Under the pieces are notes generated by a model. That model did no database searches. It had not been told where the DNA came from and saw nothing but the letters and a program-made list of their open reading frames with translations. Shown here piece by piece: positions 50,749 through 59,708 of a DNA stretch of 64,000 nucleotides. Where the stretch lies: the NCBI RefSeq assembly GCF_910577345.1, contig NZ_CAJTMT010000002.1, positions 1 through 64,000 on the forward strand, read 5' to 3'. Positions within the stretch are counted from its first letter, which is position 1; each line of letters starts with the position of its first letter. This DNA comes from an uncultured Duncaniella sp. (GTDB taxonomy: Bacteria; Bacteroidota; Bacteroidia; Bacteroidales; Muribaculaceae). Position numbers and translations under genes: made by a program.

Positions 50749-53367
50749 TTAATTAGTCCAAGTGAGGTTCCAGATGGCGGTGCGGTCTTTGTTGCTTGAT
50801 GAATTGGAGGGCCCTTCATTGATGATTTCAATTACGAAATCACCGCTGATGTTGAATGCATGGGAATACTCATACTTCACTAATTTTGACAGCCCTGTCT
50901 TTTCAAGCACATCAGTTGCGACTACCGCTCCATTCTGCTTGATATTGATAGTCAACTTGCACTGATTATCTGAGTACGGCAGACAGTAGTCAAACGATAA
51001 TGTTCCGAGGCCTCCGGTAAGGGTGGGAGATGTCAGGCTTCCGTGGGCAGAAGATTTGCCGTTGAGACAGACGGCATAGTTTGAAGCATCACCAAATACT
51101 GTGAATACTGGATTGCCGTCAGCGGCTCCTCCTTGCAGGAGAAGTGCGGAAGTTGCCTGCCATCCGTTGGCAGATGTGAGTGCTCCGTAGGGGCTCGATG
51201 CTGCTACTCCTCCGTTCATGGTATTGAAATCAGCACTGTTACCACCGACCGGAGTATCGGGTGTATCCGGACCGGGTGTGGTCCCGCCTTCACCTGAAAG
51301 TTCGAAATCGGTTGGTGCTTTGATGCCGGGAAGTTTGAAGTAGGCGGTGAGCTGACCTTCAATCTTAAGGAGTTTGCCAAGATTGTCTGGATTGTCGACA
51401 AGGTTAATTTTTGTACGGGCATCAGTTCCATATACAAGCTGTACGGGCATACACTTTTTATAATCCTTTTCTGAAGCTGAGGCAGCAATCAGAATATTTG
51501 ATGCGTTGGATGCGGGTACTTCGAAATGGCTTCCGGCTGATATGTCGGCGCCTTCAACCCAACCGACGATATAACCCTGAACCCATGATGTAGAGCCGGG
51601 GTTGTTCAGTGCGATAGCGGATGTAACACTGTAGGGGGAAGTCTTTGTTCCATCGCCTTCCGAGGGACCGGGAACATCAGGTGTGGTTCCGCCTTCACCT
51701 GAAAGTTCGAAATCGGTCGGCGCTTTGATGCCGGGAAGTTTGAAGTAGGCGGTGAGCTGACCTTCAATCTTGAGGAGTTTGCCAAGATTGCCGGCATTGT
51801 CGACAAGGTTGATTTTAGTGCGGGCATCGGTTCCATAGACAAGCTGGATAGGCATACACTTGGTATAGTCGGTCTCATTGGGTGAGGCTGCTATAAGTAC
51901 ATTTGCCGCGTTGGTTGCGGGAACTGAGAAATGGCTTCCGGTCGAAATGTCGGCGCCTTCAACCCAACCTACAATATATCCTTCAACCCATGCGGTGGAA
52001 CCGGGGTTGTTCAACGCGATAGCCTGGGTGACTGTGTAGGGGCTTTCTTTTGTGCCGTCGCCTTGGCCGGGGGTAGGTTCGTCGCCGCCGGGAACTTCAA
52101 CGCCGTCGATGCGGAATGAGGTTGCAGCGCCGTTGTTGCCGGTTATAGCGGGCATTTCGAGCGATGTGCCGAAGTTGCCGAGGAGCCAGATCTGTTTCTT
52201 GTAGTTGGCGGGGTTATCGACAAGGTTGCCATACTGGCGGAGCTTGCTGCCCTGCGGGAGAGTGATGACCATACACTTGGTCCAGTCCTTGCATTCCGCT
52301 TCCTGAGCGAATACGAGGGTATTGTCAAGGTCGGGTTCGGAGCTGAACTGAATGTCGTCGTTCGAGCTGACGGCCTGAACACCGGGAGCAACTGCACCTA
52401 CGATATAGCCGGTGGTCCACACGTTGGAGGCTGTGCCGCCACCGCTGATGATTGAGATTGCCTGGTCGACGGTGTAGGGGTTCTCTTCAGCGCCCGGACC
52501 GATGGTCGGGTTGCCGAAATTCATGCAACCTTTGCGGTCGAGCAGGAGCAACTGCCAGCCACCGCTTGAGTGATAGCTGAGAAGGCCGACCACGTCACCA
52601 TGACCTTCCGGGAGCACATCGGCATAGAAGTTCGAATAGCCGCTGGTGCGGACAACGATGGTTCCGCCGTCCGAGAGAGTGAGTGTGCGGTTGACAGTCT
52701 CCTTGCTTGCTGCAAAAGTCTCCTTGCCTCCGTCGGCGAAGTAGCAATTGTTGAATCTCACAAGTTGGCTCTGCCATTTGCGGAGCACCTCCGGACCTCC
52801 CGACAGTTCGGTGAGGGAATTGACGGTTATGGTGTCGACCTCGGCAAGATTCGGAATTCCGTTGAGCTGGGTGTGTTCGACGAAAAGTTCGTAGGGCATG
52901 AATGTGGTCTGCTGTCCGTAGGAGGGTGAATCCTCCGGAGAGCCGAGCTGCTGCAGACCGGCATACTTGCCGATTGTCATGCCGGTGAGGTCAATGACGA
53001 GTTCCTGGCCACGACGATACTGGTTGTTCATCGAGTTGGCATTGATACTCATCGCGAGAGCGCCTGTCTCGTCCTGGATGACGAGCGATTTGTAGATATT
53101 GCCTGAGGCATCCGATGAAATCACACGGCCCTTCACGAGAAGTCGTTTCCCATCCTCGGCTTCTCCGATGGTCTTGTAATAATTGTCGGCATCCTCCCAA
53201 TACTGGGTCTTGATTTCGTTGATGGTCTTGACCTCATAGTTTTCAGTGTCGCCGAGCCATGTTGAATCGGGGTCTGTCATCGCAGGGGCATCAAAATCGT
53301 CCTGACAGGCTGTCAGAGTCAGTGCGCCGGCAAACAGGAGGCTTATATATGTCTTGAAATTTCTCAT
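50749..53367 (-). CDS. Surface lipoprotein with DUF5689 and three DUF6359-like OB-fold repeats
   Basis: An 872-residue lipoprotein: Cys21 followed by QDDFD, an acidic export signal for the cell surface in Bacteroidetes. A DUF5689 domain (about 40-290) has the OB-like stretch LLVKGRVISSDASGNIYKSL. Three repeats starting ENPYTVDQAI, ESPYTVTQAI and TSPYSVTSAI follow; the last two are nearly identical over 135 residues. A C-terminal jellyroll with ADFNTMNGG and LSFDYCLPYSD resembles carbohydrate- or surface-binding domains. OB folds often bind nucleic acids or oligosaccharides. Gene order with a TonB receptor and a secreted nuclease-family enzyme suggests ligand capture. Confidence 0.82.
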   Translation of the reverse strand: MRNFKTYISLLFAGALTLTACQDDFDAPAMTDPDSTWLGDTENYEVKTINEIKTQYWEDADNYYKTIGEAEDGKRLLVKGRVISSDASGNIYKSLVIQDETGALAMSINANSMNNQYRRGQELVIDLTGMTIGKYAGLQQLGSPEDSPSYGQQTTFMPYELFVEHTQLNGIPNLAEVDTITVNSLTELSGGPEVLRKWQSQLVRFNNCYFADGGKETFAASKETVNRTLTLSDGGTIVVRTSGYSNFYADVLPEGHGDVVGLLSYHSSGGWQLLLLDRKGCMNFGNPTIGPGAEENPYTVDQAISIISGGGTASNVWTTGYIVGAVAPGVQAVSSNDDIQFSSEPDLDNTLVFAQEAECKDWTKCMVITLPQGSKLRQYGNLVDNPANYKKQIWLLGNFGTSLEMPAITGNNGAATSFRIDGVEVPGGDEPTPGQGDGTKESPYTVTQAIALNNPGSTAWVEGYIVGWVEGADISTGSHFSVPATNAANVLIAASPNETDYTKCMPIQLVYGTDARTKINLVDNAGNLGKLLKIEGQLTAYFKLPGIKAPTDFELSGEGGTTPDVPGPSEGDGTKTSPYSVTSAIALNNPGSTSWVQGYIVGWVEGADISAGSHFEVPASNASNILIAASASEKDYKKCMPVQLVYGTDARTKINLVDNPDNLGKLLKIEGQLTAYFKLPGIKAPTDFELSGEGGTTPGPDTPDTPVGGNSADFNTMNGGVAASSPYGALTSANGWQATSALLLQGGAADGNPVFTVFGDASNYAVCLNGKSSAHGSLTSPTLTGGLGTLSFDYCLPYSDNQCKLTINIKQNGAVVATDVLEKTGLSKLVKYEYSHAFNISGDFVIEIINEGPSNSSSNKDRTAIWNLTWTN
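51280..52090 (-). repeat. 405-bp tandem duplication inside the DUF5689/DUF6359 gene
   Basis: Two adjacent in-frame segments with a period of 405 bp (for example TTCGAAATCG at 51301 and again at 51706) encode two nearly identical OB-fold repeats of 135 residues. DNA identity is high at third positions in the C-terminal part of each unit, pointing to recent duplication or gene conversion. Confidence 0.85.
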
Positions 53368-53388
53368 AATTCTTGATTTTTAATCCGA

Positions 53389-54765
53389 TTATTCACTAAT
53401 CTTAAGATTCTTGACTTCCCAGGTGTCGGCACCTTCGGCTGACGAACCGTATTTCACACCGACCCGGATTTTCTTTCCGGCGTAGGCCGAAAGGTCGATG
53501 CTGCCTGACGATGCGAAGCTCCAGCTTCCGGGTTCGGGCCATGAGGGAATCGTAAGTTCGGTCCACGATGATGCGCCTTCCTCACGGACCACTGCGCAAC
53601 AGAGTGTGCGGAGTGTGGTCTGGAATTTAGCTGCATGGTCGAAGCTCATTTTTGCGCTCTTTTTGGAAGTGAGGTCTATGACGGGTGAATAGGCGTAGGC
53701 AGTTGAGGCGTATGCCTTGCCGCCGACGTAGGCGCTTGCGTTCAGATAATGCTTGCCGCTGTATTCTTTCCATGACCAGATGGCTTCCACACCTTCAACG
53801 CTGTTTCCTTCGTAGGTCCAGTCAACCGAAGCGGCATCTTCAGCGAGGGCTGAGTAGATGATTTCTCCGGTCGAGGGGGTGTCGGGATTCTCCGGGGTTT
53901 CGGGAGAGCTTACAAACTCGAAACCGTCTATGCAGCCGCTCTGCGGATCCATGAAAGTGAGCTGCCATTTGTTGTTGTAGAACCCGAGAATCGCAACAGC
54001 GGTTCCGGTGCCTTTCGGCAGCACTTCCGACGAGAAGGTGCATTTGTTGCTTGTGCGCACTTCGATTGAATTGCCGGCAGCATCCTTGAGATAGCGTGTG
54101 GATGTTCCGGTCTCACCCGGTTTGTCGGTCCAGAGAAGTGTTCCTCCTCCTTCGAAGCTGACATTTTCTATCTTGACGAGCTGGCATTGCCATGCGATGA
54201 GTTTTGCCTTATCGTTTGTCCAGCCTGCGAGGTCGGTGAGTGTCACAGCGTAAGGCTCGGCATCAGTAAGCGAGGGGAGACCGTTGCGCTGTGCGCGCAC
54301 CTTGAATTCCTCGGGTTCCATTCCTCCGACACCGTTGTTGTAGAGCACACCGAGCTGCATCTGCTTGCCGTAGCTGCCGACGAGGAGACCGGTGACGTTG
54401 ATGCGCACTTCCTGGCCCATCGGATAGCTTTCGTAGAGGTCATAGCCGTGGACACGGATGTCGAGCGCACCGGTTTCGTCGCGGAAATAGATGTGCTGGT
54501 AGACGTTGCCATCCTCGTCCGATGAAATGACGCGGCCGCCGAGGATGATGCTGTCGCCATTCTCGTTGACAGGAATAGTCTTGTAAGACGAATTGGACTG
54601 GGTGACTTCCCAGAACATTTCCTTGAATTCAGAGATTGCTGTGTTCACCTCGTAGGTTGCTTCGGGGACAATCACCGGCGGGCGGTCAAAGTCGTTGTCG
54701 CAGCTTACCATCGCGGCTGAGATTGCCGCAAGCGCGAGGCATGATGCATATTTATGTAGTTTCAT
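53389..54765 (-). CDS. DUF5689 surface lipoprotein with C-terminal jellyroll
   Basis: A 458-residue lipoprotein with lipobox VSC (Cys22) followed by DNDFD, again an acidic surface-export signal. A DUF5689 domain (about 40-280) contains IILGGRVISSDEDGNVYQHI. A choice-of-anchor-type jellyroll of about 155 residues ends the protein (SAKMSFDHAAKF, YAGKKIRVGVKYGS). It precedes the larger DUF5689 gene by 22 bp and follows the TonB receptor by 53 bp, so all three likely form an operon in which the lipoproteins take the place of SusD. Confidence 0.85.
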   Translation of the reverse strand: MKLHKYASCLALAAISAAMVSCDNDFDRPPVIVPEATYEVNTAISEFKEMFWEVTQSNSSYKTIPVNENGDSIILGGRVISSDEDGNVYQHIYFRDETGALDIRVHGYDLYESYPMGQEVRINVTGLLVGSYGKQMQLGVLYNNGVGGMEPEEFKVRAQRNGLPSLTDAEPYAVTLTDLAGWTNDKAKLIAWQCQLVKIENVSFEGGGTLLWTDKPGETGTSTRYLKDAAGNSIEVRTSNKCTFSSEVLPKGTGTAVAILGFYNNKWQLTFMDPQSGCIDGFEFVSSPETPENPDTPSTGEIIYSALAEDAASVDWTYEGNSVEGVEAIWSWKEYSGKHYLNASAYVGGKAYASTAYAYSPVIDLTSKKSAKMSFDHAAKFQTTLRTLCCAVVREEGASSWTELTIPSWPEPGSWSFASSGSIDLSAYAGKKIRVGVKYGSSAEGADTWEVKNLKISE

Positions 54766-54817
54766 TGCGATTCTGATATATTATATATGTGTATTCGGGT
54801 TATTTTTGGTCAGAGTA

Positions 54818-57577
54818 TCAGAAGCGGATGCCCACGTTGAGGTAAACCTTGATGCCCTGCGCATAGAAATACTTGTTGGGATACTTGGTGGAATCGTAGT
54901 TCGAGTAGTCGAAACGTCCCTGCTGATAGCCGTAGGTCTGGATTTTCTTGTTGTTGAGGATGTTGTCGACATTGAGGTTGATGTTCATCGAAATCTTGCG
55001 GTTGAGATAGATGAGCTTGCCGATGGATGCGTTCAGCACGAATGCGTCGTTGAGCTTGTCCTGGGTTGCGAGTTCATCCATCTTGGCTTCGAGTTCGTCC
55101 ATCGAGGGATATTTCTCCCAGAGGTTGGGAAGAGCCTCGTGGTGGATCGGGGAGAGGTTGACGTAGGCGTCGCCCATCCACGATGCGTTCACGTTGAAGA
55201 ACCATGATTTGGGGGCGGCCCAGTCGATACCGACGTTGACAGCCGTCTGCGGAGTACCGCCGACATAGAAGTTCTTCAGATATACAACCTGTGTGGTGTC
55301 GGGGCGCATACCGTTTTCGTAGGAGCGGGTGCCCTTCGGACGGTTCTTGTACTGATACTGTGCGAAGGTGGCGGCTGCGCTTACGGTGACGGAGGGTGTC
55401 ACCTTGAAGGCTGCACCGATTTCAATACCTTTGTAGCGGGTGTGGACACCTTTGAGCACATAGTTCATGAATGTCGAATACTGGTCGTCGTAGTAGGATG
55501 TACGCTCAGTCTGGTCATACATCTCTGTCCAGAAACCGGTGATGGCACCACGGAAACGGCGGTAGTTCCATGCGTATGAAAGGTCGGCCGAAAGGATGCG
55601 TTCGGGTTTGAGGTCGGAAATAGCGGTATCCTTGATACGGGGTGAGATGTAGGAATATTCGAAGAGGGGAGCGACAGTCTCATAGCCTGCATGGGCAGTG
55701 ATGAAGTTGCGTCCGTCAATCTTGTAGGTGGCACCGGCCTTGAGGGCACCTGTGTCGAAGCGGTGGGTGGCACCCTTGCCGTAAGAATTCTTGGGCGCGC
55801 GGCCGTTCATCATCTTGCCGTCGCGGTAGAATTGGGTGTAGCCGATCTTAAGACCGTAGTTGATGTCCCACTGGGGAAGGGCGATGACGTTCTGGATCCA
55901 TGCGTTGCCGTGGATGGCGTTGATGTAGTAGTCATAGCCGAAGGTGTCGTCCTTGCCCACCTTGCGGTTGGGGTCGAGGAGGTTGTTCTGCATCATCGAG
56001 GGATCACCGGGGAAGTCGCGTTCGCTGTACTGGTCGACATCAAGCCAGTATTCGCCACCGAGGAGGTCGCGGATTGTCTTGAAGTAGTGGGCGCGGGTGT
56101 AGTTGAACGATACGCCTGCCTGAAGGGTCATGTAGTCGTTGAGGCGGTGGTTGAGGACCGAGTTGAGCATGAAGTTGATCTGATTGCTGTGGCGGTTCTC
56201 AAGAATGTAGCTTGACGAATGGTTGTCGGGGTTGCCTCCACGGCCATAAAGATTGTTGTAGTAGTTGGCCTGATAGAGATCGTCCCACTTTATCTGACGG
56301 AAATTCTCGTCGTGCTTCCAGAGGTCGGTGTAGAGCTCGGCGGCTTCGGTGTTGCCGGAAGCTGTGAAGTAGCTCGGGAGGTAGCGGTAGTAGTCCGGAC
56401 GCGGGTCGGCTGCATTGTACCAGCTGAGGGCCGATGTAGAATAGTGGACAGCACGGAATGCCGCACCTGTGTTGAGTGTTGTTCCTTTCTTGGGATTCCA
56501 GAGCCAGTTGAGGACCGCTGTGGGGTCGAAGGTCTCGACGATTTTCGAAGAACGCTTCTTGCCGTCCTGCCAGCCCCAGTTGGGGTTGTAGAGATTGTTG
56601 TCGGCGAGAGAGTAGGCTTCCTCGTATGTGGCCGAGTTGGTTGCGCGCTGAGTCGGTGCGCCCCAGACAGTGAGGTTGAGTGAGTGGTGCTCGTTGAACA
56701 CTTTTTCAAGCGATGCGAAGAGGCCGAATGAGTTGTAGAATGTGCCTTCGATCACACCTTCGTCGGCATAGCGTCCGATGGCCGATACGGTGAAGGCCCA
56801 GCCGTTTTTCTGAAGACCGGTTGAGTACATGGCCATTGCGCGGAGCATATAGTTGGAGTTGGTATATGCGACCGAACCGTTGAAGCCGGGAGCGTAGTGA
56901 GCGGCACGGGTGTTGATGTCGGTAGCACCGCCGATGTTTCCGAAGCCGAAGTTGGCAGCTCCGAGTCCGAGTGACGAGGTCTTGTCGCGGAAGGCGCGGC
57001 TCATGCCACCGAGGGTCGAATAGTTGAAGCGTCCGCGGGCAAGGTCGTTGAAGTTGATGCCGTTGATGTAGGTCTCGCTGTATTTCGAATCATAGCCGCG
57101 CACACGGAAGCGCATGGGCTGGAAATTATAGCTTGCAGAATTGTAGTAGACGTCGTCACTTGCGCCTGTGAGGGCTGCGATTGACTGCGCGTTGCCTTCC
57201 TCGTCTTCAAGGAGGGCCTGGTCGAAGAACATGTCGTTCTGTTCCTCATAATATGTGTTGTTGAGGTTTGAGGATAGCATCTTGATGTCGCCAAGATCTT
57301 TTACGGTGCCGTTGACTATGTCGACATCGAGCGAGAGGTCATTGTAACCGTATGCGACAATGACGAGCACATCGGCTCCCGGACGGGCGTTGGAGATTGA
57401 GAAATCGCCGGCAGGACCGGTTGTGACATAGATACCTTGGTTGTCGAGGATGACACTCGCACCCGCCACGGGTGATCCGGTGTTGGAGTCGACCACAGTA
57501 CCGGCTACGCCTGTCGATTGTGCAAATGATGGCAACACGGCCGCCATGAGCAGTAGCAGAAACAGTTTTAGTCTCAT
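54818..57577 (-). CDS. TonB-dependent receptor with carboxypeptidase-like regulatory domain
   Basis: A 919-residue outer-membrane receptor: signal peptide (cleaved near SFAQS), an N-terminal carboxypeptidase-regulatory-like domain (TGVAGTVVDSNTGSPVAGA onward, to residue 105), plug, then a 22-stranded barrel ending in VYLNVGIRF. No SusD gene is linked; two DUF5689 lipoproteins follow instead. It should import a ligand energised by TonB-ExbBD. The ligand is unknown. The nearby secreted endonuclease/exonuclease/phosphatase-family protein suggests nucleic-acid or phosphorylated breakdown products. Confidence 0.9.
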   Translation of the reverse strand: MRLKLFLLLLMAAVLPSFAQSTGVAGTVVDSNTGSPVAGASVILDNQGIYVTTGPAGDFSISNARPGADVLVIVAYGYNDLSLDVDIVNGTVKDLGDIKMLSSNLNNTYYEEQNDMFFDQALLEDEEGNAQSIAALTGASDDVYYNSASYNFQPMRFRVRGYDSKYSETYINGINFNDLARGRFNYSTLGGMSRAFRDKTSSLGLGAANFGFGNIGGATDINTRAAHYAPGFNGSVAYTNSNYMLRAMAMYSTGLQKNGWAFTVSAIGRYADEGVIEGTFYNSFGLFASLEKVFNEHHSLNLTVWGAPTQRATNSATYEEAYSLADNNLYNPNWGWQDGKKRSSKIVETFDPTAVLNWLWNPKKGTTLNTGAAFRAVHYSTSALSWYNAADPRPDYYRYLPSYFTASGNTEAAELYTDLWKHDENFRQIKWDDLYQANYYNNLYGRGGNPDNHSSSYILENRHSNQINFMLNSVLNHRLNDYMTLQAGVSFNYTRAHYFKTIRDLLGGEYWLDVDQYSERDFPGDPSMMQNNLLDPNRKVGKDDTFGYDYYINAIHGNAWIQNVIALPQWDINYGLKIGYTQFYRDGKMMNGRAPKNSYGKGATHRFDTGALKAGATYKIDGRNFITAHAGYETVAPLFEYSYISPRIKDTAISDLKPERILSADLSYAWNYRRFRGAITGFWTEMYDQTERTSYYDDQYSTFMNYVLKGVHTRYKGIEIGAAFKVTPSVTVSAAATFAQYQYKNRPKGTRSYENGMRPDTTQVVYLKNFYVGGTPQTAVNVGIDWAAPKSWFFNVNASWMGDAYVNLSPIHHEALPNLWEKYPSMDELEAKMDELATQDKLNDAFVLNASIGKLIYLNRKISMNINLNVDNILNNKKIQTYGYQQGRFDYSNYDSTKYPNKYFYAQGIKVYLNVGIRF

Positions 57578-57648
57578 AGATTCTGTTATGAAAAAAAGTA
57601 TTTGATTGTAGGATTTGTATCTTGATGAAAGATGAATGGAATGGCCGC

Positions 57649-58320
57649 TCAGTCGATGAACCCTCTCAGCCGGAGATAGGTTTTGATGAGTTCGACGTTA
57701 GCTTCCATCGGGAGCAGGGAAGAGTCGATGGTAAGGTCATAGCTTTTGGCATCGCCCCATGTTTTGTCGGTGAAGAAATTGTAGTAGTCAGCGCGCCATT
57801 TGTTGGTTTTCCGGGCCATCGCCTCAGCTTTGACGGCATCTATGGCATCGTTGCGTCCGGTGATGCGTTTCACACATTCTTCCATCGGTGCATGGACGAA
57901 GATGTTGACACATCTCGGATGATGGCGCAGGATGTAGTCGGAGCTTCGGCCGACGACCACAAAGGATTTCTCCCGGGCGGTGTGCTGGAGGAATTCGCTG
58001 ATGCTCTTGTAAAGACCGTCGTCGCTGATGGAGGATGCACCGGTGTAGTAACACATCGGTGTCACACCCATCGAGAAGCTGAACAGACCTTGGAGGAAGG
58101 TCGGGAAGCGTTCATCCTTTTTCTCAAAGAAATCAGGATTCACGCCTGCGTGTTTTGCCGACTCAACGAGGAGTTCCTTGTCATAGTATGCGATTCCGAG
58201 CGTTTCGGCGAGAGCCTTGGCGAGCACACGTCCGCCACTGCCGAACTGACGGCCTACTGTGATGACGAAAGGGGGACGCTCCCCGGGTGCGGGGAGGGTA
58301 GGGGTGTCTTCTGTTTTCAT
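57649..58320 (-). CDS. Cytidylate-kinase-like protein
   Basis: A 223-residue P-loop protein of the cytidylate kinase-like family: ITVGRQFGSGGR is the nucleotide-binding loop, followed by ALAETLGIAYYDKELL and VVVGRSSDYILR. It is related to Cmk but is a separate family usually found beside a true cmk, so its substrate is uncertain. It starts 10 bp after the stop of the nuclease-family gene and precedes the TonB receptor. It could phosphorylate nucleosides or nucleotides brought in by the locus, which is inference from position. Confidence 0.85.
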   Translation of the reverse strand: MKTEDTPTLPAPGERPPFVITVGRQFGSGGRVLAKALAETLGIAYYDKELLVESAKHAGVNPDFFEKKDERFPTFLQGLFSFSMGVTPMCYYTGASSISDDGLYKSISEFLQHTAREKSFVVVGRSSDYILRHHPRCVNIFVHAPMEECVKRITGRNDAIDAVKAEAMARKTNKWRADYYNFFTDKTWGDAKSYDLTIDSSLLPMEANVELIKTYLRLRGFID

Positions 58321-58330
58321 CGTCGGAGGC

Positions 58331-59374
58331 TTACTTTCTTACCTTGTGAAGAAATACGATTGTCGGGAAGTGGTCGGAATAGCCGTTGAGCCATGCGCCA
58401 CCGGAATATGTGCGCTTCGGGTAGCCTTGACGCTGTCCTTCGGTGTCGAAGAGGAAGTCAAAGTTGTTGACCTTGCAGGAGCTGTATTGCAGCGGACCGT
58501 GGTTGTGTTTCAGAAGGGTTCCCGATACGATAATCTGGTCGAAGAGGTTCCACTGGCTCTTGTAGGCGAGTGTACCGATACCCTTGTCGAGCACACGCCA
58601 CCAGGGGTTGAAGAAGCCGTGAGGCTCGACCTTGTCCTGATCTCGCTTCGCACCGAGGGCGACGGCACAGGATTTGTCCTGCGGGTCGTCGTTGAGGTCA
58701 CCCATGACAATCACGCCCTGGTTGGGACGGATGGCCCAGAGGGAGTCGGCGATATGTTTCGAGAGTTCGCCAGCGGCTTCGCGGAGGTAGCTCGAACGCT
58801 CCTGTCCGCCCAGACGCGATGGCCAGTGGTTGACAATCACGCTGAGGGTGTCGCCTCCGAGGATACCGGTGACACACATCTGGTCGCGGGTGCGGAAATC
58901 AGGGTTTCCGGGAATCACGAGGGTGTGGTTGGTGACATCGAGCACCTTGAAGAGTCGGGGATTGTAGAGGAGACCGACATCCACGCCTCGGCGGTCGGGG
59001 GAATCATGGTGTACCACCTGCAGACGCCACTGGCGGATGTCCTTGGCGCGCACGAGGTCGTCGAGCACACCCTTGTTCTCGATTTCGGAGACACCGATGA
59101 TGGCAGGACCCATCGGGGTGTTTTTGGTGACCATTTTTGAGATACAGTAAGCGAGATTGTTGATTTTACTCCAGTATTTCTCACTGTTCCATTGGCGGGC
59201 ACCACCCGGGGAGAACTCCAGGTCATACTTGCCGTTGTTGTTGATGGTGTCAAAGAGGTTTTCAAGGTTGTAGAAAGCCACTCCGAACACAAGAGGCTGG
59301 CGGGGATCGGACTGGGCCGACACACCAAGCGCTGTCAGCAGCGCCAATAGCGGTAAAAGGAGTATCCTCTTCAT
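58331..59374 (-). CDS. Secreted endonuclease/exonuclease/phosphatase-family protein
   Basis: A 347-residue exported protein (signal ending near GVSAQS) with the EEP fold. FYNLENLFDT gives the first metal ligand, GVSEIENK the catalytic Glu, NHWPSR the His region, GDLNDDP the Asp-x-Asn pair, and GYSDHFPT the final Asp-His. All key residues are present, so it should hydrolyse phosphodiester or phosphomonoester bonds outside the cytoplasm. DNA, RNA and phosphoinositides are possible substrates. It heads the minus-strand unit that continues with the kinase-like gene, TonB receptor and DUF5689 lipoproteins. Confidence 0.9.
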   Translation of the reverse strand: MKRILLLPLLALLTALGVSAQSDPRQPLVFGVAFYNLENLFDTINNNGKYDLEFSPGGARQWNSEKYWSKINNLAYCISKMVTKNTPMGPAIIGVSEIENKGVLDDLVRAKDIRQWRLQVVHHDSPDRRGVDVGLLYNPRLFKVLDVTNHTLVIPGNPDFRTRDQMCVTGILGGDTLSVIVNHWPSRLGGQERSSYLREAAGELSKHIADSLWAIRPNQGVIVMGDLNDDPQDKSCAVALGAKRDQDKVEPHGFFNPWWRVLDKGIGTLAYKSQWNLFDQIIVSGTLLKHNHGPLQYSSCKVNNFDFLFDTEGQRQGYPKRTYSGGAWLNGYSDHFPTIVFLHKVRK

Positions 59375-59611
59375 GCGAAAAATTTGATGTTGAAAAATGA
59401 GAAGTTATTATAGACAAAACAGGTGTGTCGGACCGTCAGTGACGGAATGGCACACTTTCACGCTGTAAATGTAGTGAAAATTTTGATTATGTCACTATTT
59501 TTAACCGTTAAACTTTCAGCCTTTTACATGTTAAAAGTGAGGAACCTCAACCAAAAGGGGATATGAAAGTAAAATTTTGACAGTTTTGAGCCATATATGG
59601 TGGATTTTTGT

Positions 59612-59619
59612 TAACTTTG
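59612..59619 (+). promoter_or_regulatory. -7 promoter element of malic enzyme
   Basis: TAACTTTG lies 90 bp before the ATG; a TTTG occurs 23 bases upstream at 59585-59588. The rest of the 59375-59708 spacer is AT-rich and holds nothing else recognised. Confidence 0.6.
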
Positions 59620-59708
59620 CACCTATATTATTATAAAATTGTCATCCGCGCATGATTTGCCCTCAATCCGCAGGCAAACATTGGAAAAAAAGGTACACAC
59701 TCTAAAAT

